Below, one piece after another: positions 1 through 11,110 of a DNA stretch of 64,000 bases. Within the stretch, counting starts at the first letter, position 1. Each line of letters begins with the position of its first letter. The stretch covers positions 248,001 through 312,000 of the forward strand of contig JAIVFJ010000061.1 in assembly GCA_025765615.1 (NCBI GenBank), in the 5' to 3' direction. The position numbers and the translations under genes are program-made. A model generated the notes under the pieces. It worked only from the letters and a program-made list of their open reading frames with translations, had not been told where the DNA came from and made no database searches. Source of the stretch: Zopfochytrium polystomum. Its lineage: Eukaryota; Chytridiomycota; Chytridiomycetes; Chytridiales; Chytridiaceae.

Positions 1-574
1 AGCTGGGGTCTCCCTAAAAGCTCTTCCCCAGTTGTGACTATGTCATTATATTGGCCCCTATATTTATTTTTATCTTTATTACCATTCATCACATTCCTCA
101 CAGGCTCTAGTGTTTATCACTATAAAAGAGCATCCTGTGTTCCTTGTGCTGAATGGGCCTAAGCACAAGGGGCACACCCCTTATTCATCCTATTCATTCT
201 TATATTTCCTCATTTTCCTTTTTCTCTCATTTTTCCACCTTTCAATCCACTGTCCCTGCACTGATGTGGCCTCAAAGCCTCAAATTATGTTAACCCCAAA
301 TTTGGAGGCAGGAGAGACACTGGGTGGAGGGGGGGTGTGGCTGAAACAGTGATTCACCCTTCCAATTTGTTCTTTCTTTCATTTTCTCCTTTTGTTATGT
401 ATTTTCCATTTTCCTCTTTTCTTTCTTTCTTCCTTATTTTCTTCTTTCTCTCCTCCCCTTTCCTATAAATACTCCCCCTCTCTCCTCCTGTGTTCTATAT
501 ATATCTACTCTCTCTCAATAGATCCTACCTAGGTAACAACCAATCCTTTTCTTTCCTCTTTGGTGTTTCTCCCC

Positions 575-686
575 AGGCCAGTGCTACCAGACCAAGCTGG
601 GGATGGAGTCCTCTTAGGCCAGTGCTACCAGACCAAGCTAGTAGAGGTATGAATTCCCCAGGCCAGTGTGTTGTATGCCAAGCTGG
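575..686 (+). repeat. imperfect tandem repeat, about 25-bp core, 3 copies
   Basis: A core reading GGCCAGTGCTACCAGACCAA followed by GCT(G/A)G occurs at about 577 and 618, and a degenerate third copy at about 661. The spacers between cores differ, so this is an old minisatellite. Confidence 0.6.
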
Positions 687-837
687 GGTGAGGTTTCCTT
701 CCCTTCCTTTCTCTTCCTTCCCCTACCTGGTTGGTTCTCACTTTGAGCTCTGTCTCTGTGATACCGGCAGATTACTGCCTTAGGGCATTCCTTTGTTCAA
801 ATGCTGCCTGTTGGTCACCATGTTGGATAGTCAGGGC

Positions 838-900
838 TTGAACCTGGGGCCTGTGGGGTACTCTTCATTGAGCAACTCCACTTGGTCTAGCTGTCCTTGA
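838..900 (-). repeat. tRNA-like cassette (Pol III A/B boxes)
   Basis: On the minus strand an A-box-like AGCTAGACCAAGTGGAG is followed about 30 nt later by a B-box-like CAGGTTCAAGCCCTG. Acceptor-stem pairing is not convincing, so this is read as a tRNA-derived (SINE-type) fragment and not a functional tRNA gene. Confidence 0.35.
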
Positions 901-1228
901 AGAAAGACAGAATTGAACCACATCATCCATCTTTGTTGAGTTTGAGCTGAATCCAGGGTACTGGCTCTGCTAATAACCAGGAGCTTCCCATCTTAAAGAC
1001 TTGTCTTGTCCCTTTTGCCACTAGACTATAGATGAGCCCCTGAAGATGAAGAGGAGATCTCATAGTGGGGGGGATTCCCTAAATGGTCTCCATTGTTGTC
1101 TTCTCCACCATTGCCATGAATCCTTGACCTTTTTGCTCACTGCATGAAATCATATCTAATTTTCTCACCATCTCTCAAAATCTTTTTAACTCATGTTGCC
1201 TGACTCACTTTTCTATTTACTATTTGCC

Positions 1229-1312
1229 AGCCACTTTGGTGCAAGCCTCTTGGACTATTTGGATGTCACTCCGCTTCATGCGCTTGAGGCCTGAGTTCGA
1301 TTCCAATCTTGG
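1229..1312 (+). repeat. tRNA-like cassette
   Basis: A D-arm-like TTGGTGCAAGCCTCTTGG is followed by a B-box-like TGAGTTCGATTCCAATC. There is no clean acceptor stem, so a tRNA-derived repeat is more likely than a gene. Confidence 0.35.
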
Positions 1313-1837
1313 TCCCTTGTTGAATAACAACTTTGTTGCTTTTTTACTTAAGCAATATTGCTTTCACCACTGACCATAAGAACTTGGTTTTTTCTACATA
1401 TCTCAGATGTCCATCTAGACTTCCTTGGAACTATTTATTTTTGAACAAACCACTCTTGACCAGCTGTTATAACTTGGGCTTGTTGTCGACAGGTCCCCAG
1501 ATCAATTCCCAGTCTATGACGACTCTTTTCGCGACGCGTTGTCAACATTCTTGTCTTCACATTTGCCCAGAATGGTTGCTTGTTTCTGTCATAACCATTT
1601 TTGTTTATCTGACTCGTTCCATGGAGATCGAATCACTGACAGCAGTAGCCAGACATGCTGAGATTTCCACATGCCCAACTTGCCTAGTTGGTGTCTGCTC
1701 CACTCATACGCCTAACGAGGACAGTTTGATTCCTGCCCTGCCGTCGGCTGGCACATCTTAAATTGTTTAAATTCTGATTGAATGACTTAACTCGACAGGA
1801 CTGTTCAGGAACTTCATTTTACAGATGTACATCCCAC

Positions 1838-4800
1838 TCACTCCCTGACGCATGGTGTCTTCAGTTTGGCCCAGATCTCATCATCAGTCATCTGGGACTC
1901 AGGTGGGAGATATTCCAGTTTATCTCCTTGTGTTGTATCACGACGAGGCATATCTGCTACAGGAGTAGCTACAGCTTCAATATTGTCCTCATTTACAAGT
2001 GTTTTTTCTGAATCTGATTCAAAAAGACATTCTATCTTAGCCATTTCTTCAAAAGAGGGCGGTACAATAGAATCGGGGAAGGTCTCCACTGAGCCTTGTG
2101 TCGTATATCCTCTTCCTGCATCAGGGAAGCGGGGATAGAAAGATGTACAGGATTTGTCTACATCATCAAGGGCAGAGAGGAAAGATTCTGTATCTGCTGG
2201 GTTGTGACAATGGGCAATATTCACCATAGTCAGTAGTTGTTCTGGCTCTTCATGGAGCGTATCAGGTACGTCAATGATGTAAGATCCTGGATCAGGCGGT
2301 ACATCAAGGAAATGGGCGACACAAGTTCCTTTCTTTAGAGACACTGGTTTGTCGCGCAGATTTAATAACTGGACCTTAAAGATCTTAGGACTGCCATCCT
2401 CATTATGGAGATCGGCAGCTGTAAATATAGAACCAGGGAAATGTATTTGGCTCTCCATCAGTGAGCCAACTGGTACAGCGTGCACAGTTGATTCTTTGAA
2501 TTGGAGAGGTTGCTGGAGGTGTACTTTCACAGCATGACCGCATCTAGGGTCAAGAACAGTCTTTTCTGCAACAACTAGGTCAATAATGTCGCTTGGTACT
2601 GCTTCAGCCTGCATAGATTCAGTGCTACGCAGGTAATACAGTAGCGGGGTTTTAAACCAACAATCTTCTCCGCGTGGCGTAGTGGCTTCCCACATAATTG
2701 CCTTGTGTTTGAAGGAGATTATGGCGCTAAAGGCATGCATTGTTGGAGTTCCAATAATGACAGGTTTGGGACACTGCTGCATTACTGAAAAACGGAGCCA
2801 TTTTCCACAGGCACCAGATTGTCCAAAATTGACTTTCAGATAAGCATATCCGATAATTGGCACATGTCCTCCAATTCCTCTGTTCATCACAGGACGAGAA
2901 GGAGGATGGATGGCAGGTGGTTTTGGTAAAGAACTCAGAAAAGAGGTAGTCACAACATTGTGACTAGAGCCGGAGTCGATAAGACATTCGGGGATAATCT
3001 TGCCGTGCACCCACATAGCAGCACGGGCAATGGTTGGAATGTTTTCGTCGAAAGCGACGTAAGACTCAGGGTACACGGTTTCATCATAAAACCTTATTTC
3101 ATCACTAAAACGCACTTGTTTTCTTATTTTCGGAGGTGTTTTACTGGTAGGTTCACCATTTTTACCTTCCGATTCATTTTTGGTAACAGACTTGTTATCC
3201 TTGTTCTCTATGATTTCTTCTAGAGGTGTTTGGATAACTGGTGTGTTGTCCCTATTTTCTGTCTCAGTGTTGATGACAGGTGCTTTCTCCTTATGTTGTG
3301 AGGGAGATTTTCCAATGACAGTGTCATCTTCTTCGTCATCGGTGTCGCTAAGTTCTTCAAGCGGTGGTGGAGTGTCATCTTCATCCTCCTCAACTCTGCT
3401 GTTCGGTTCTGTCGCAGACGCGGCAGAGCCTCCCGGGGGGTCAAAAAGGGAGGGGGTACTTTGAGAGGAGCTCTCCAAAGTATCAGGAACAGGAGAAGCA
3501 GGTTCATCAGCGTCAGAGAAGGCACCACTTGTGGTGGGGGAAACCAGCTCTTTTGGAGGTGGTGTGGGTGCCAGGTGAACTTTGAAAGGGGAAGGTCGAG
3601 CCAGTTGTTGCATCCGCAACGTACGGGCAACTGTAGGTGTAATGTGAGGTAAAGGTGGAGTGACAGAGCGTACACAAATAACATGGCCGTGAACACGCTT
3701 GTACTCAGATTTACTACTCACAAATGCACGGAGCTCCTTAGAGAGCGGCTTAACAACTGCGTAAGCACGGCAATCCCATTCAGAGCCATCAGGAGATGGA
3801 AAAAATAGGTATGGCAAGTTGTTTTGAAGAGTCAGGCGGGACTCGGTAGGAAAGTGATAAGCAATCCATGTCGGCTCATTTTGTAAGCGGTCAGGAAAGA
3901 CTTTAGCAATGGCAAAACCAAGTGTAGGATCGCGTACTAAGTCAGGTGGGATCTCAACTTGACGGGGGAGAATGAGGGTCAAGTCAACATGTGGCGCAGT
4001 TAATTGGAGCGTCTTGACATAAAGTGGGTTGACTTCCTTACATACCCAAACAAAATGAGAGGTATGTTCAAAAGTTGAGCAAAATATTTGTTCAAAAACC
4101 ACTTTATTTTTCTCATATTCTTTCAAATGAGTAAAAAAGGCATCACTACCGATACGGGAAATGTGTTGAGCGCCCAATTCAGCAAAAAGGGAATTCAACG
4201 CATTGAAGAATCCCCAATTCAAACCATAAACGTGAAGGTTGGGACTGGACTTCTTGAAATCAAACAACAGAGGCACTGGCGTGGAGTCTGGAGGTTGATC
4301 AGTAAAAGAAGTGGGCAAAGAAGGGTCATACTTCTTAGCAATGAGCGCGTCGATCTCTGCAGCATACGGGCAGTCGTCGCGGAGGTGGCCAGTTTGCTTG
4401 CAGCGGTGGCAGGGCATCAAGGCTCGATCGCGTGAAGAAGAACGGGCACGCGTAGGTTCATCAGGACGGCGTTCATCTCGTCGGTCGGGACGACGGTCAT
4501 CACGATGAGAGTCTGAACGACGGTCATCAGAGCGGCGAGAGGAGCCAGAGGGCTGCTGGAAGAAGCTCTGACTGAAGTCTTCACCAATGTAAGAGCGTCG
4601 AGGTGATAATCCACGAGAGTTGTGATGGTCATGACTATCACGGCTGTCGCGACGGTCACGACTGTCACGGCGATCAGGATTTTCGTCAAGTCGAACGGTA
4701 CCTGAGCGGCGATTGTAGGTGGCCTGAAGTAATGACATCTGCTCTGCAACTTGGAGAGGGGTAATGTCTAGGTCGTGGAACTTCCGCACACCACCTTCAG

Positions 4801-7069
4801 CTGTGAAGAAGGGTTCGGCCACCATTTGGTAGCGTAAAAGTTCATCACGGCAGGAATGAATCAGGTATTCTTTCAGTCGAGTCTCATCATAGGGCTCCTT
4901 GAGGTGCTCATTCAACAGACTGAGTTGGTTGAGTGCCACAACTGGGGAATCAACAGCGGCATTGGGCCAGCGATAATTGATCCACGTGTTGCGAATTTTT
5001 TTGTCAGCAGTGGGACCAAGGAAGTGTGAGTCAAATTGTTTCAAGAACGAGGTCCATCGCAATTTTTGCAGTGATTTGAGGGAGTGGAAGAAATTGCGTC
5101 CACTCAGAGTCTCAAAATTCTTGATGGAGAGGAGTCCAACAAAGAAGGAACCGTCGTCCAGGTAAACGGGGCCACGGTCATCAACACTGTCTGTAACCAT
5201 ACTGCGGTGAGCGTTGATGAGCGACATGCGAAAACTGAGGATCTCTGGCACATCCTTTGTCATGTCCGTTGCCTTAAGTATAGGGAGGGCGTTGGCCATA
5301 TGGTAGGTCTTAACCTCTTCCTTGCTGAAGGCAGGGTTAAGGCCAGTTGTTGGCACAGGCTCATCTGAAGTATCAGAGTAGGCTGTTTCTCTGCGTCGGT
5401 AGGACTGTCGGGAGCTTGACTCAGAGGGGCCGTGCGAGTGACGTAACAAGGGCGCAGGGGTCTGTTCGCGAGGGCCATTGTCACTAGAATTGTGACTGGG
5501 TCCAGACAGTAGAACAGAGGTTCTCCCGGGGCTGTCTGTCAAGCCGCTGGGGGAGTGCAGTGACCTGCGAGCACGCTCGGCAGAGGCCACAACCGAGGGG
5601 TTCGGTAACACATCTGCATCCTTAACCAGTGGAGCAGGGATAATCTTGCGTCGAGGTGGCAAACAAAACTGGAACCGTGAACCAGGAGTCGTAGCAGTGG
5701 GAGGGATTTTCAGGATTGAAAGGGCCCACGCAACCCACTGATCGCGGCGCTCAGGTCGAGGCGGAAATCCGGCAGCGTGTTGGAGAAAGTCTTCTCCAGC
5801 AGAACCAGGCTGCAGGGCGCGGTCCTCTACAACAAAGAGACCAGAAATGAAGTCAAACTCGGTGTCAATAGCTTGAACAGCAAAGTACGCGAAGGGTGCT
5901 GGTACAGAGCGGAAGCCAGGGTCGTCACGGAGTGTCAGGTGGACGATTGTTGGCCACGCAACACCGTCACGAGGGTCGTCGTCTCGCGGCAAAAAGAAGC
6001 TGCCAGGAATCCGAAGGGCAGTTGCAGGTGTTCGTCCACAGTGGCGAAGGATTGAGGCGGCCCAGAGGACAGACCGTCGAAGAAAGCCAGGTCGAACGGT
6101 GGTTGCATACCAGTGGTCGAGGTGCTGGTAGATGCGCGAAGTCTCTGAGACCTCATAGCAATCTGGAAAAGTTCCGTCCGTTAAGCGTGGAAGCATAACC
6201 AGAAATCCATGTCCGAAAGCATCAGGCGTCGGTGAATGCATGGTGAATGCAAATAAGTAGATGCTCAGTGTGAGGTATCCGACTGAGGGGACACCATTGG
6301 GGTCGCTAAAGGGGTCTGCATCGAACGGGTCACCACCAGGAGGGCTGTTAGGTGGGCGGGTGTCGTCACTTTCACCGTCATCACCATCAGAGCCAGAGTC
6401 GTCAGTTCTCTCCTGCTTAGGAGGGAGAGGAGGAGGAGCAGTGGTGTCGTCTGTCGGCAGACGATGACGAGGGGCAACAGGATCACGCTTGAGTATCGTC
6501 ATACGGGGAACAGCACTGGTTGGTTGTTGCTCAGGCTTAAGCAAACGAGTGGCCACAGCAGGCTGTGTGCTGGCCAGCGGTCCACGGGAAGCGACAGTGT
6601 CAGGGTGTCGATCATCGGTGCTGCGTGGGTTGATCTTGTGCGCAGCAGGGGCCTTACGAGCGGCAGCAGGAGTCTCTTCTGCTGAGAGGGTACTGTCAAC
6701 AGTAAAGCGGACTCCAGGGTTCTTGGCACGCAAGGGGGAATCGTCCTCATCAGAGGGGAAGAACGACTTGAAGCGCTTCTCGCTTGCGACATTGGTGAAC
6801 ACTGGAGTAGTGTGGCCGATGGGCTTTGGGTCCGTAGGTGTAGCAACAGGATTGGCAGTACACTGAGTGTTACCAGAGCCGTACGTGCCAGCGAGGCCAC
6901 GGGCGAAAGTGGGGACCTGGGCGCCAGCGGTAGGTGTCTTGGCAGGCAAAGGCGAGATTGCCATTGGAGTCGGGTCAGGGACCTCATCAAATGCAGTCTG
7001 GAGGTAGTCCGTGATAGTTGACTTGAACGGGGTGCTCAAGACGCCAATGCGTTCCTTTGTAAAGCGCAA
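1838..7069 (-). CDS. giant Gag-protease polyprotein of an LTR-type element, no RT
   Basis: One uninterrupted 1743-residue frame. The N-terminal third is low-complexity (Pro/Ser/Thr/Asp-rich). A Gag-like helical region lies near residues 620-760. An RS/RD-rich stretch follows and then a CCHC zinc knuckle (CHRCKQTGHLRDDC, about residue 890). About 190 residues that I do not recognise come next, then an acidic linker, a retropepsin (CLIDSGSSHNVV, about residue 1364, with a conserved GIGGH downstream) and a C-terminal segment shared with the 14-17 kb relic. The frame stops before any RT motif. The true start is probably an ATG at 7401 (MASTTTVASK...), joined through one or two frame changes around 7297 and 7100; the frame is open upstream of the annotated Met. 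An intact 5.2-kb frame suggests youth or selection. Alternatives are a non-autonomous retroelement or a domesticated Gag-Pro gene. Confidence 0.75.
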   Translation of the reverse strand: MRFTKERIGVLSTPFKSTITDYLQTAFDEVPDPTPMAISPLPAKTPTAGAQVPTFARGLAGTYGSGNTQCTANPVATPTDPKPIGHTTPVFTNVASEKRFKSFFPSDEDDSPLRAKNPGVRFTVDSTLSAEETPAAARKAPAAHKINPRSTDDRHPDTVASRGPLASTQPAVATRLLKPEQQPTSAVPRMTILKRDPVAPRHRLPTDDTTAPPPLPPKQERTDDSGSDGDDGESDDTRPPNSPPGGDPFDADPFSDPNGVPSVGYLTLSIYLFAFTMHSPTPDAFGHGFLVMLPRLTDGTFPDCYEVSETSRIYQHLDHWYATTVRPGFLRRSVLWAASILRHCGRTPATALRIPGSFFLPRDDDPRDGVAWPTIVHLTLRDDPGFRSVPAPFAYFAVQAIDTEFDFISGLFVVEDRALQPGSAGEDFLQHAAGFPPRPERRDQWVAWALSILKIPPTATTPGSRFQFCLPPRRKIIPAPLVKDADVLPNPSVVASAERARRSLHSPSGLTDSPGRTSVLLSGPSHNSSDNGPREQTPAPLLRHSHGPSESSSRQSYRRRETAYSDTSDEPVPTTGLNPAFSKEEVKTYHMANALPILKATDMTKDVPEILSFRMSLINAHRSMVTDSVDDRGPVYLDDGSFFVGLLSIKNFETLSGRNFFHSLKSLQKLRWTSFLKQFDSHFLGPTADKKIRNTWINYRWPNAAVDSPVVALNQLSLLNEHLKEPYDETRLKEYLIHSCRDELLRYQMVAEPFFTAEGGVRKFHDLDITPLQVAEQMSLLQATYNRRSGTVRLDENPDRRDSRDRRDSRDSHDHHNSRGLSPRRSYIGEDFSQSFFQQPSGSSRRSDDRRSDSHRDDRRPDRRDERRPDEPTRARSSSRDRALMPCHRCKQTGHLRDDCPYAAEIDALIAKKYDPSLPTSFTDQPPDSTPVPLLFDFKKSSPNLHVYGLNWGFFNALNSLFAELGAQHISRIGSDAFFTHLKEYEKNKVVFEQIFCSTFEHTSHFVWVCKEVNPLYVKTLQLTAPHVDLTLILPRQVEIPPDLVRDPTLGFAIAKVFPDRLQNEPTWIAYHFPTESRLTLQNNLPYLFFPSPDGSEWDCRAYAVVKPLSKELRAFVSSKSEYKRVHGHVICVRSVTPPLPHITPTVARTLRMQQLARPSPFKVHLAPTPPPKELVSPTTSGAFSDADEPASPVPDTLESSSQSTPSLFDPPGGSAASATEPNSRVEEDEDDTPPPLEELSDTDDEEDDTVIGKSPSQHKEKAPVINTETENRDNTPVIQTPLEEIIENKDNKSVTKNESEGKNGEPTSKTPPKIRKQVRFSDEIRFYDETVYPESYVAFDENIPTIARAAMWVHGKIIPECLIDSGSSHNVVTTSFLSSLPKPPAIHPPSRPVMNRGIGGHVPIIGYAYLKVNFGQSGACGKWLRFSVMQQCPKPVIIGTPTMHAFSAIISFKHKAIMWEATTPRGEDCWFKTPLLYYLRSTESMQAEAVPSDIIDLVVAEKTVLDPRCGHAVKVHLQQPLQFKESTVHAVPVGSLMESQIHFPGSIFTAADLHNEDGSPKIFKVQLLNLRDKPVSLKKGTCVAHFLDVPPDPGSYIIDVPDTLHEEPEQLLTMVNIAHCHNPADTESFLSALDDVDKSCTSFYPRFPDAGRGYTTQGSVETFPDSIVPPSFEEMAKIECLFESDSEKTLVNEDNIEAVATPVADMPRRDTTQGDKLEYLPPESQMTDDEIWAKLKTPCVRE

Positions 7070-7401
7070 GTCGTATCGTTGAGGCGCGAAGGGGCCATCC
7101 TAACTGGGAAGAAAGGCCACCAAAAGGCTCGACAGAAGCAGGGGCGGCCTTGATAGGTGTCGAACGAGCACCAACCTTCCTTTTGCCCTGGGCAGCCTTC
7201 AGCCTAGGAACAGTGGGAGGACGGGTGGACGTAGAACCAGTCGGAGTGTAAGGGACTGAAGCTGAAGTTGTCTCTAAGGACAAGGGTCAGACCTTACACG
7301 GTGTTGGTGTACAACTTCATACCCTCAGGGCGGTAGGGGCCCTCACCCGAACGGGAGGCCGAAGTCGCAGTCTTCGAAGCCACAGTCGTAGTTGAAGCCA
7401 T

Positions 7402-8072
7402 GAAGGGAAGCTGAAGTTGTTCAGTTGGTTTTTTCTGGAGCAAGTTTTGTTGCAAGCAGAAAAATTATCACTCCTTTTTACAGCAATATTTTCGCGTTTT
7501 ATTATTATTTTTACGCAATTTTCTCAGCATGTGTGTTCTTATGGCACAGCATAGCACAGGGTTCAGACAAGCAGAATTGTCTGATCTTTTGTCTTTCAAA
7601 CTCCGCTTTCTGCAAATGCAGGAAAGACACCAGCTTGGTAATAGAAAAAATTCTATACCTGCTGGGAGAGACACTTGCCAGGTAATAGGGTGAAATCCTA
7701 TGTTCAGCAGGGAAAACCACTGGAAAAACAACGGAATCCAGCAAAGTGGCAGAAAACCGTTACATCATGTAGTCTGGGATAATAGAGTGAAATTCTACGC
7801 CCCGGACTTGGTAAGTTCTGTAATTCCGACGGGTTTTCAGCAGTTTGTACATTTCCTAAACAGGAAGCAGACAAAGTTGGCTGTATGGATATGGATAAAA
7901 TGAAAAAACCGAAAATGGTCGCAGGAATGTGCAGACGCACAGAACTGCAAGGACGCGTAAAAGTTGTAAACACTTGCACTACACAGGGTGCAAGAGAAAC
8001 AGAAAGAAATCGCAAAAAATCATCATAGTAATAAAATGATGGGGATATGTAAATGAATAACACATATAGATC
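7402..8072 (-). promoter_or_regulatory. leader/spacer of the Gag-Pro element with three related stem-loops
   Basis: AT-rich, no gene. Three short hairpins with a shared plan occur at about 7637-7660, 7680-7702 and 7776-7800. The stems are ATAGAA/TTCTAT, ATAGG/CCTAT and TAGA/TCTA; the last two share a GTGAAAT loop. They lie upstream of the presumed Gag start at 7401 and would form in the leader RNA. This could be an LTR or 5' UTR; no second copy of the stretch is in the window. Confidence 0.35.
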
Positions 8073-9539
8073 TCAAGCAATATTGGTGTCGTTGTCACTG
8101 TTAGAAGTCTCAACAGTGACAGTGGGGTCCGTGGGCACAGGAGCAGTGTTACCAGGTGATACAGCTTCTGAAGCTGTGGGAGATGTGGGCAACACTAGCG
8201 GTGACGAGGGCTCATACACTGAATAAGTGTCGCATGCCTCATCGTTGTCGGCAGAAGCATCACCGATGTTGTCTGTGTGTTCCACTGCAGGTGGCGGAGC
8301 AGAGCTATACGGGGGCGGTGAAGGCGTTACTGCATTGTTTCCAAGAAGAAAGCGCAACACCGCACGAGCGTTTTCAGGCAGTTGATCCACAATGACGCGA
8401 GCTGAAGCTGGAGTGGGGTTCGTCGCAAAATGAGAGACAAGTGAGGCAGGGATGGGATCCTCAGGGACCACAACCTGGTGAACAGCAACTTGAGTTTGTT
8501 GAGGTCCTCTGCCTTGGTGTCCTGCAGCAGAACCTTGAGTGCCAGGGACGGTGTCAACGTCAACACGAGTGACCTGCTTGTTCTGACGTGTGTCTGGTTC
8601 CTTTCCTTTGGGCCGGCGGGCGCCAGCACCGTTAGGAGCAGGATCGGCCTTCGAGCGGCGAGACGGCAGAGGTCGTGCAGGCAATACTCGATCCATGAGA
8701 GTGCGAACAACAGTCTCGGCTTGTCCAGCTGCAGCTGAGGAGACGAGGAGGAGGGACATATCCTCAGCACGTTGGGCGTTCCGATTGTATTGGTATTGGA
8801 GCTTCGACACGCGGTTGCGCCCGAGTCGGCGGCCGTTAGCATCAGCGTGCAGAAGCGAAATCTCGACTCGATAGCTGTCGCGGGATGCTGGCAATGGCAG
8901 CATTGAATCCACGGACTGTTGAGAAGTCAACAGGCGCAGAGGGCACGTTCTGTCGTCGATTGGTGTCAACAGCTTGTTTGGGGCGACGGTTACATTGTCG
9001 ATTAGTGTCGCGTGGCGCAGGACCAGCGTGGTCGTCATGATCGGAGTTTACATCATGCATCTCAACGTCCTCAACATTCATATGTCGTTGATCTTCGTGG
9101 TGGATCAGATCTTCATAGTTGATCTGTTCGACTGACTCGTCGGATGTCATAGATCGCGATCCAGCTGGACCAGTATCGCGGCGGTATTGCTCGAAACTCC
9201 ACGAGGGGCCGGGTGCGATCTGGCGGTTGTCGGAGTTTCCTTCCGAATTGGGTGGACGATCTGGGTGATCTGGGCGCCTGGATGCAGCGTAGGTCAACCA
9301 TCATTATGATGGATGTCGTTGATCTACATACCAGTTGAGTGAGGCATTGCCACGTCCTCCAGTTCCGCGCATGCGGCGATTACGTGTGCGACCAGAAGGG
9401 AAGACTGCTGGGCGATCAGGGTCGAGGCCCTCACGACGAGGAGGCGTTCGATAGAGCTCGCGATCTGGCGGAGTGGATGTTGATCGCTGCTGGCGCGCAG
9501 GGCCAGCACCGTTGTTGTTGGGGTTGTGTGAAGCCATGT
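8073..9539 (-). pseudogene. upstream ORF of the Gag-Pro element, frameshifted
   Basis: An ATG at 9539 (MASHNPNNNGAGPARQQ...) opens a Arg/Pro/Asn-rich protein of about 490 residues that needs frame changes near 9300 and 8850-8900 to read through to a stop at 8073. The C-terminal half (RVEISLLHADANG... onward) contains a short helical region, then basic and finally Pro/Ser/Thr/acidic low complexity. No enzyme motif is visible. A counterpart lies at the same relative place in the plus-strand relative (12318-13098), so the pair is likely a real ORF1 of the element family, perhaps nucleic-acid binding. Function is unknown. Sequencing error cannot be excluded as the cause of the frame changes. Confidence 0.45.
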
Positions 9540-9605
9540 CGTTCAAGATCACAAACTTTTTGTGACAAAAGAACAAAATGATCCCCCTTTTTGTAGAGAG
9601 ACTGG

Positions 9606-9684
9606 TGGAGCGTGGAAGGGAATCGAACCCACCATGCTCGGATGAATTGGTCATGTGCATAACCAACTGCACTAGCTTTCCTTA
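9606..9684 (-). repeat. tRNA-like cassette
   Basis: The minus strand has a strong A box (TAGTGCAGTTGGTTA) and a strong B box (GGTTCGATTCC) at tRNA spacing, with CAT in the anticodon region. The acceptor arms do not pair, so a functional tRNA is doubtful. Confidence 0.4.
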
Positions 9685-9786
9685 ATGTTCCAAAGTTCGG
9701 AACTCAGAGGTCCGGAATTCAAACCTTTATTGATCTGTGTGAAAAACACAAGTCCTTTGAGCATGTGTGAAAAACACAAGTTCTTT

Positions 9787-9870
9787 TCTGCTGGAGGGAA
9801 TTGAACCGAGGGTGTCTTCCATCCAAAGAGTTTTCAAAGCCACTGGGACACAAAGGCTTTGAAGAAGTGC
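9787..9870 (-). repeat. tRNA-like cassette
   Basis: The minus strand shows TGTGTCCCAGTGGCTTTG (A box) and CTCGGTTCAATTCCCTC (B box) at tRNA spacing, with a weak acceptor stem. It lies about 100 bp from the previous cassette and on the same strand. Confidence 0.38.
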
Positions 9871-11042
9871 CACACAACACTGTGTCTACTGTCTCTATCA
9901 GAAAAGAAAATGAGACACCCACTTTATTGAGTGTCTCTCTTCTCTCAATAAAGTTAGGAAGCCCCCCCCTGTGAGACTGTGCTCTCTAAATCCTCACCCT
10001 GGGCTATGGGTGGCAAATAGAGCAATGGCCTAAATACCAATCCTGAAGAGTGAAAAAGGGCAAAAAGGAGATGTCTAGGGGTCACTAGACAGGACAATGT
10101 ATTTGGAGTCTTAAGAAGCCCAAGAAACACAAAGAAACTCTCTTATTACACACAAAGAGAAGACTCTCACACTCAGACCAAAGGCAACTGTGAAAAGGTG
10201 GCACACTAGCAAAGAATGTGCAGGGTTCTCTGGTCCATGACACAGAGTGGGCCCAATGGGAGGCAAAAGCCAAAGCCAAAGGGGACCGGGAAATCCGGTA
10301 ACAATGCTGGAGGTGCAAGATGCAGCAAGCTCCAGGGAGCGGCACTAAGTGCAGCACTCCAATCCAACTGAAGAAGACAAGAGAGTGGGGAGGAAAGTGG
10401 CCAGACCCCAGTCTGTTGGAGCCACCACCATGGAGCAAGGCTCCCTCTCTGTCAAAGACAAGCCCTAAGTTGGAGGGGGTTGGACACAGAGGGCAAACAC
10501 AAGGAACAGTTAGTGTGCAGAGGTGTCTGTTGAATTAAATCAGAACTGTTTTCCACTTAACAGAACCAGACACAACTTGTCTCACTCCAAGGAGAAGTTC
10601 CAACTCAATCCAAGGAGGGGGCACACAGGGGTGGGAGACAGTGGGACTCTTCTTACTTCATCCTACTAGGACACAGACATCTGCTTCACCAAGCCAGAGG
10701 AATTCCCTATCTTAGAAGCAAGGAAGGTTAACACCCACTCCCTCACCCAAATGTGGCACCATGACGTCACAGGCATTAATCTGAGAGAAAGAGGGTCTGA
10801 ACCCAGTGAAGACCAGGCCCACCAGAGGCCACAGGAGCCAACAACCAGGGAGGAGGGGGCATACCTGAGAGACCGTTCCTGCAGCAGTACCTGACCAGAC
10901 AGCTCATTCATATCCCCTTGAGAGACCTGGATTTGACTAGATGTATTGACAGGAACCTAGAGGCACCACCACAGATTTACCCTCCATCCTTCCATCACCA
11001 AGTGGCTCCTACCCAGTCCAACCTAAGCAGCATGCAGAATTG

Positions 11043-11110
11043 GTGAGGTGCACTGGGGCTTGAACCCAGCACACTGCCATCATGGCCAAGAGGACTTCAA
11101 CCTCCTGTCA
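11043..11110 (-). repeat. tRNA-like cassette
   Basis: The minus-strand B box GCTGGGTTCAAGCCCCAG lies 3' of a D-arm-like TGGTGTGTGACAGGAGG. No full cloverleaf. Confidence 0.3.

Larger units (their letters stand above)
1..1837. other. repeat-rich stretch without a convincing gene
   Basis: No ORF here has protein-like composition or a recognisable domain. The stretch holds a CT-rich tract (about 360-500), an imperfect minisatellite (575-686) and two tRNA-like cassettes. It lies immediately 3' of the Gag-protease ORF that ends at 1838, so it is where a pol region or 3' LTR would be expected. I see no reverse transcriptase or integrase motif on either strand. Confidence 0.5.

Noticed and set aside
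1333..1761. A 142-residue ORF on the plus strand
   Set aside because: Its composition is typical of AT-rich non-coding DNA, it has no domain, and it overlaps a tRNA-like repeat.
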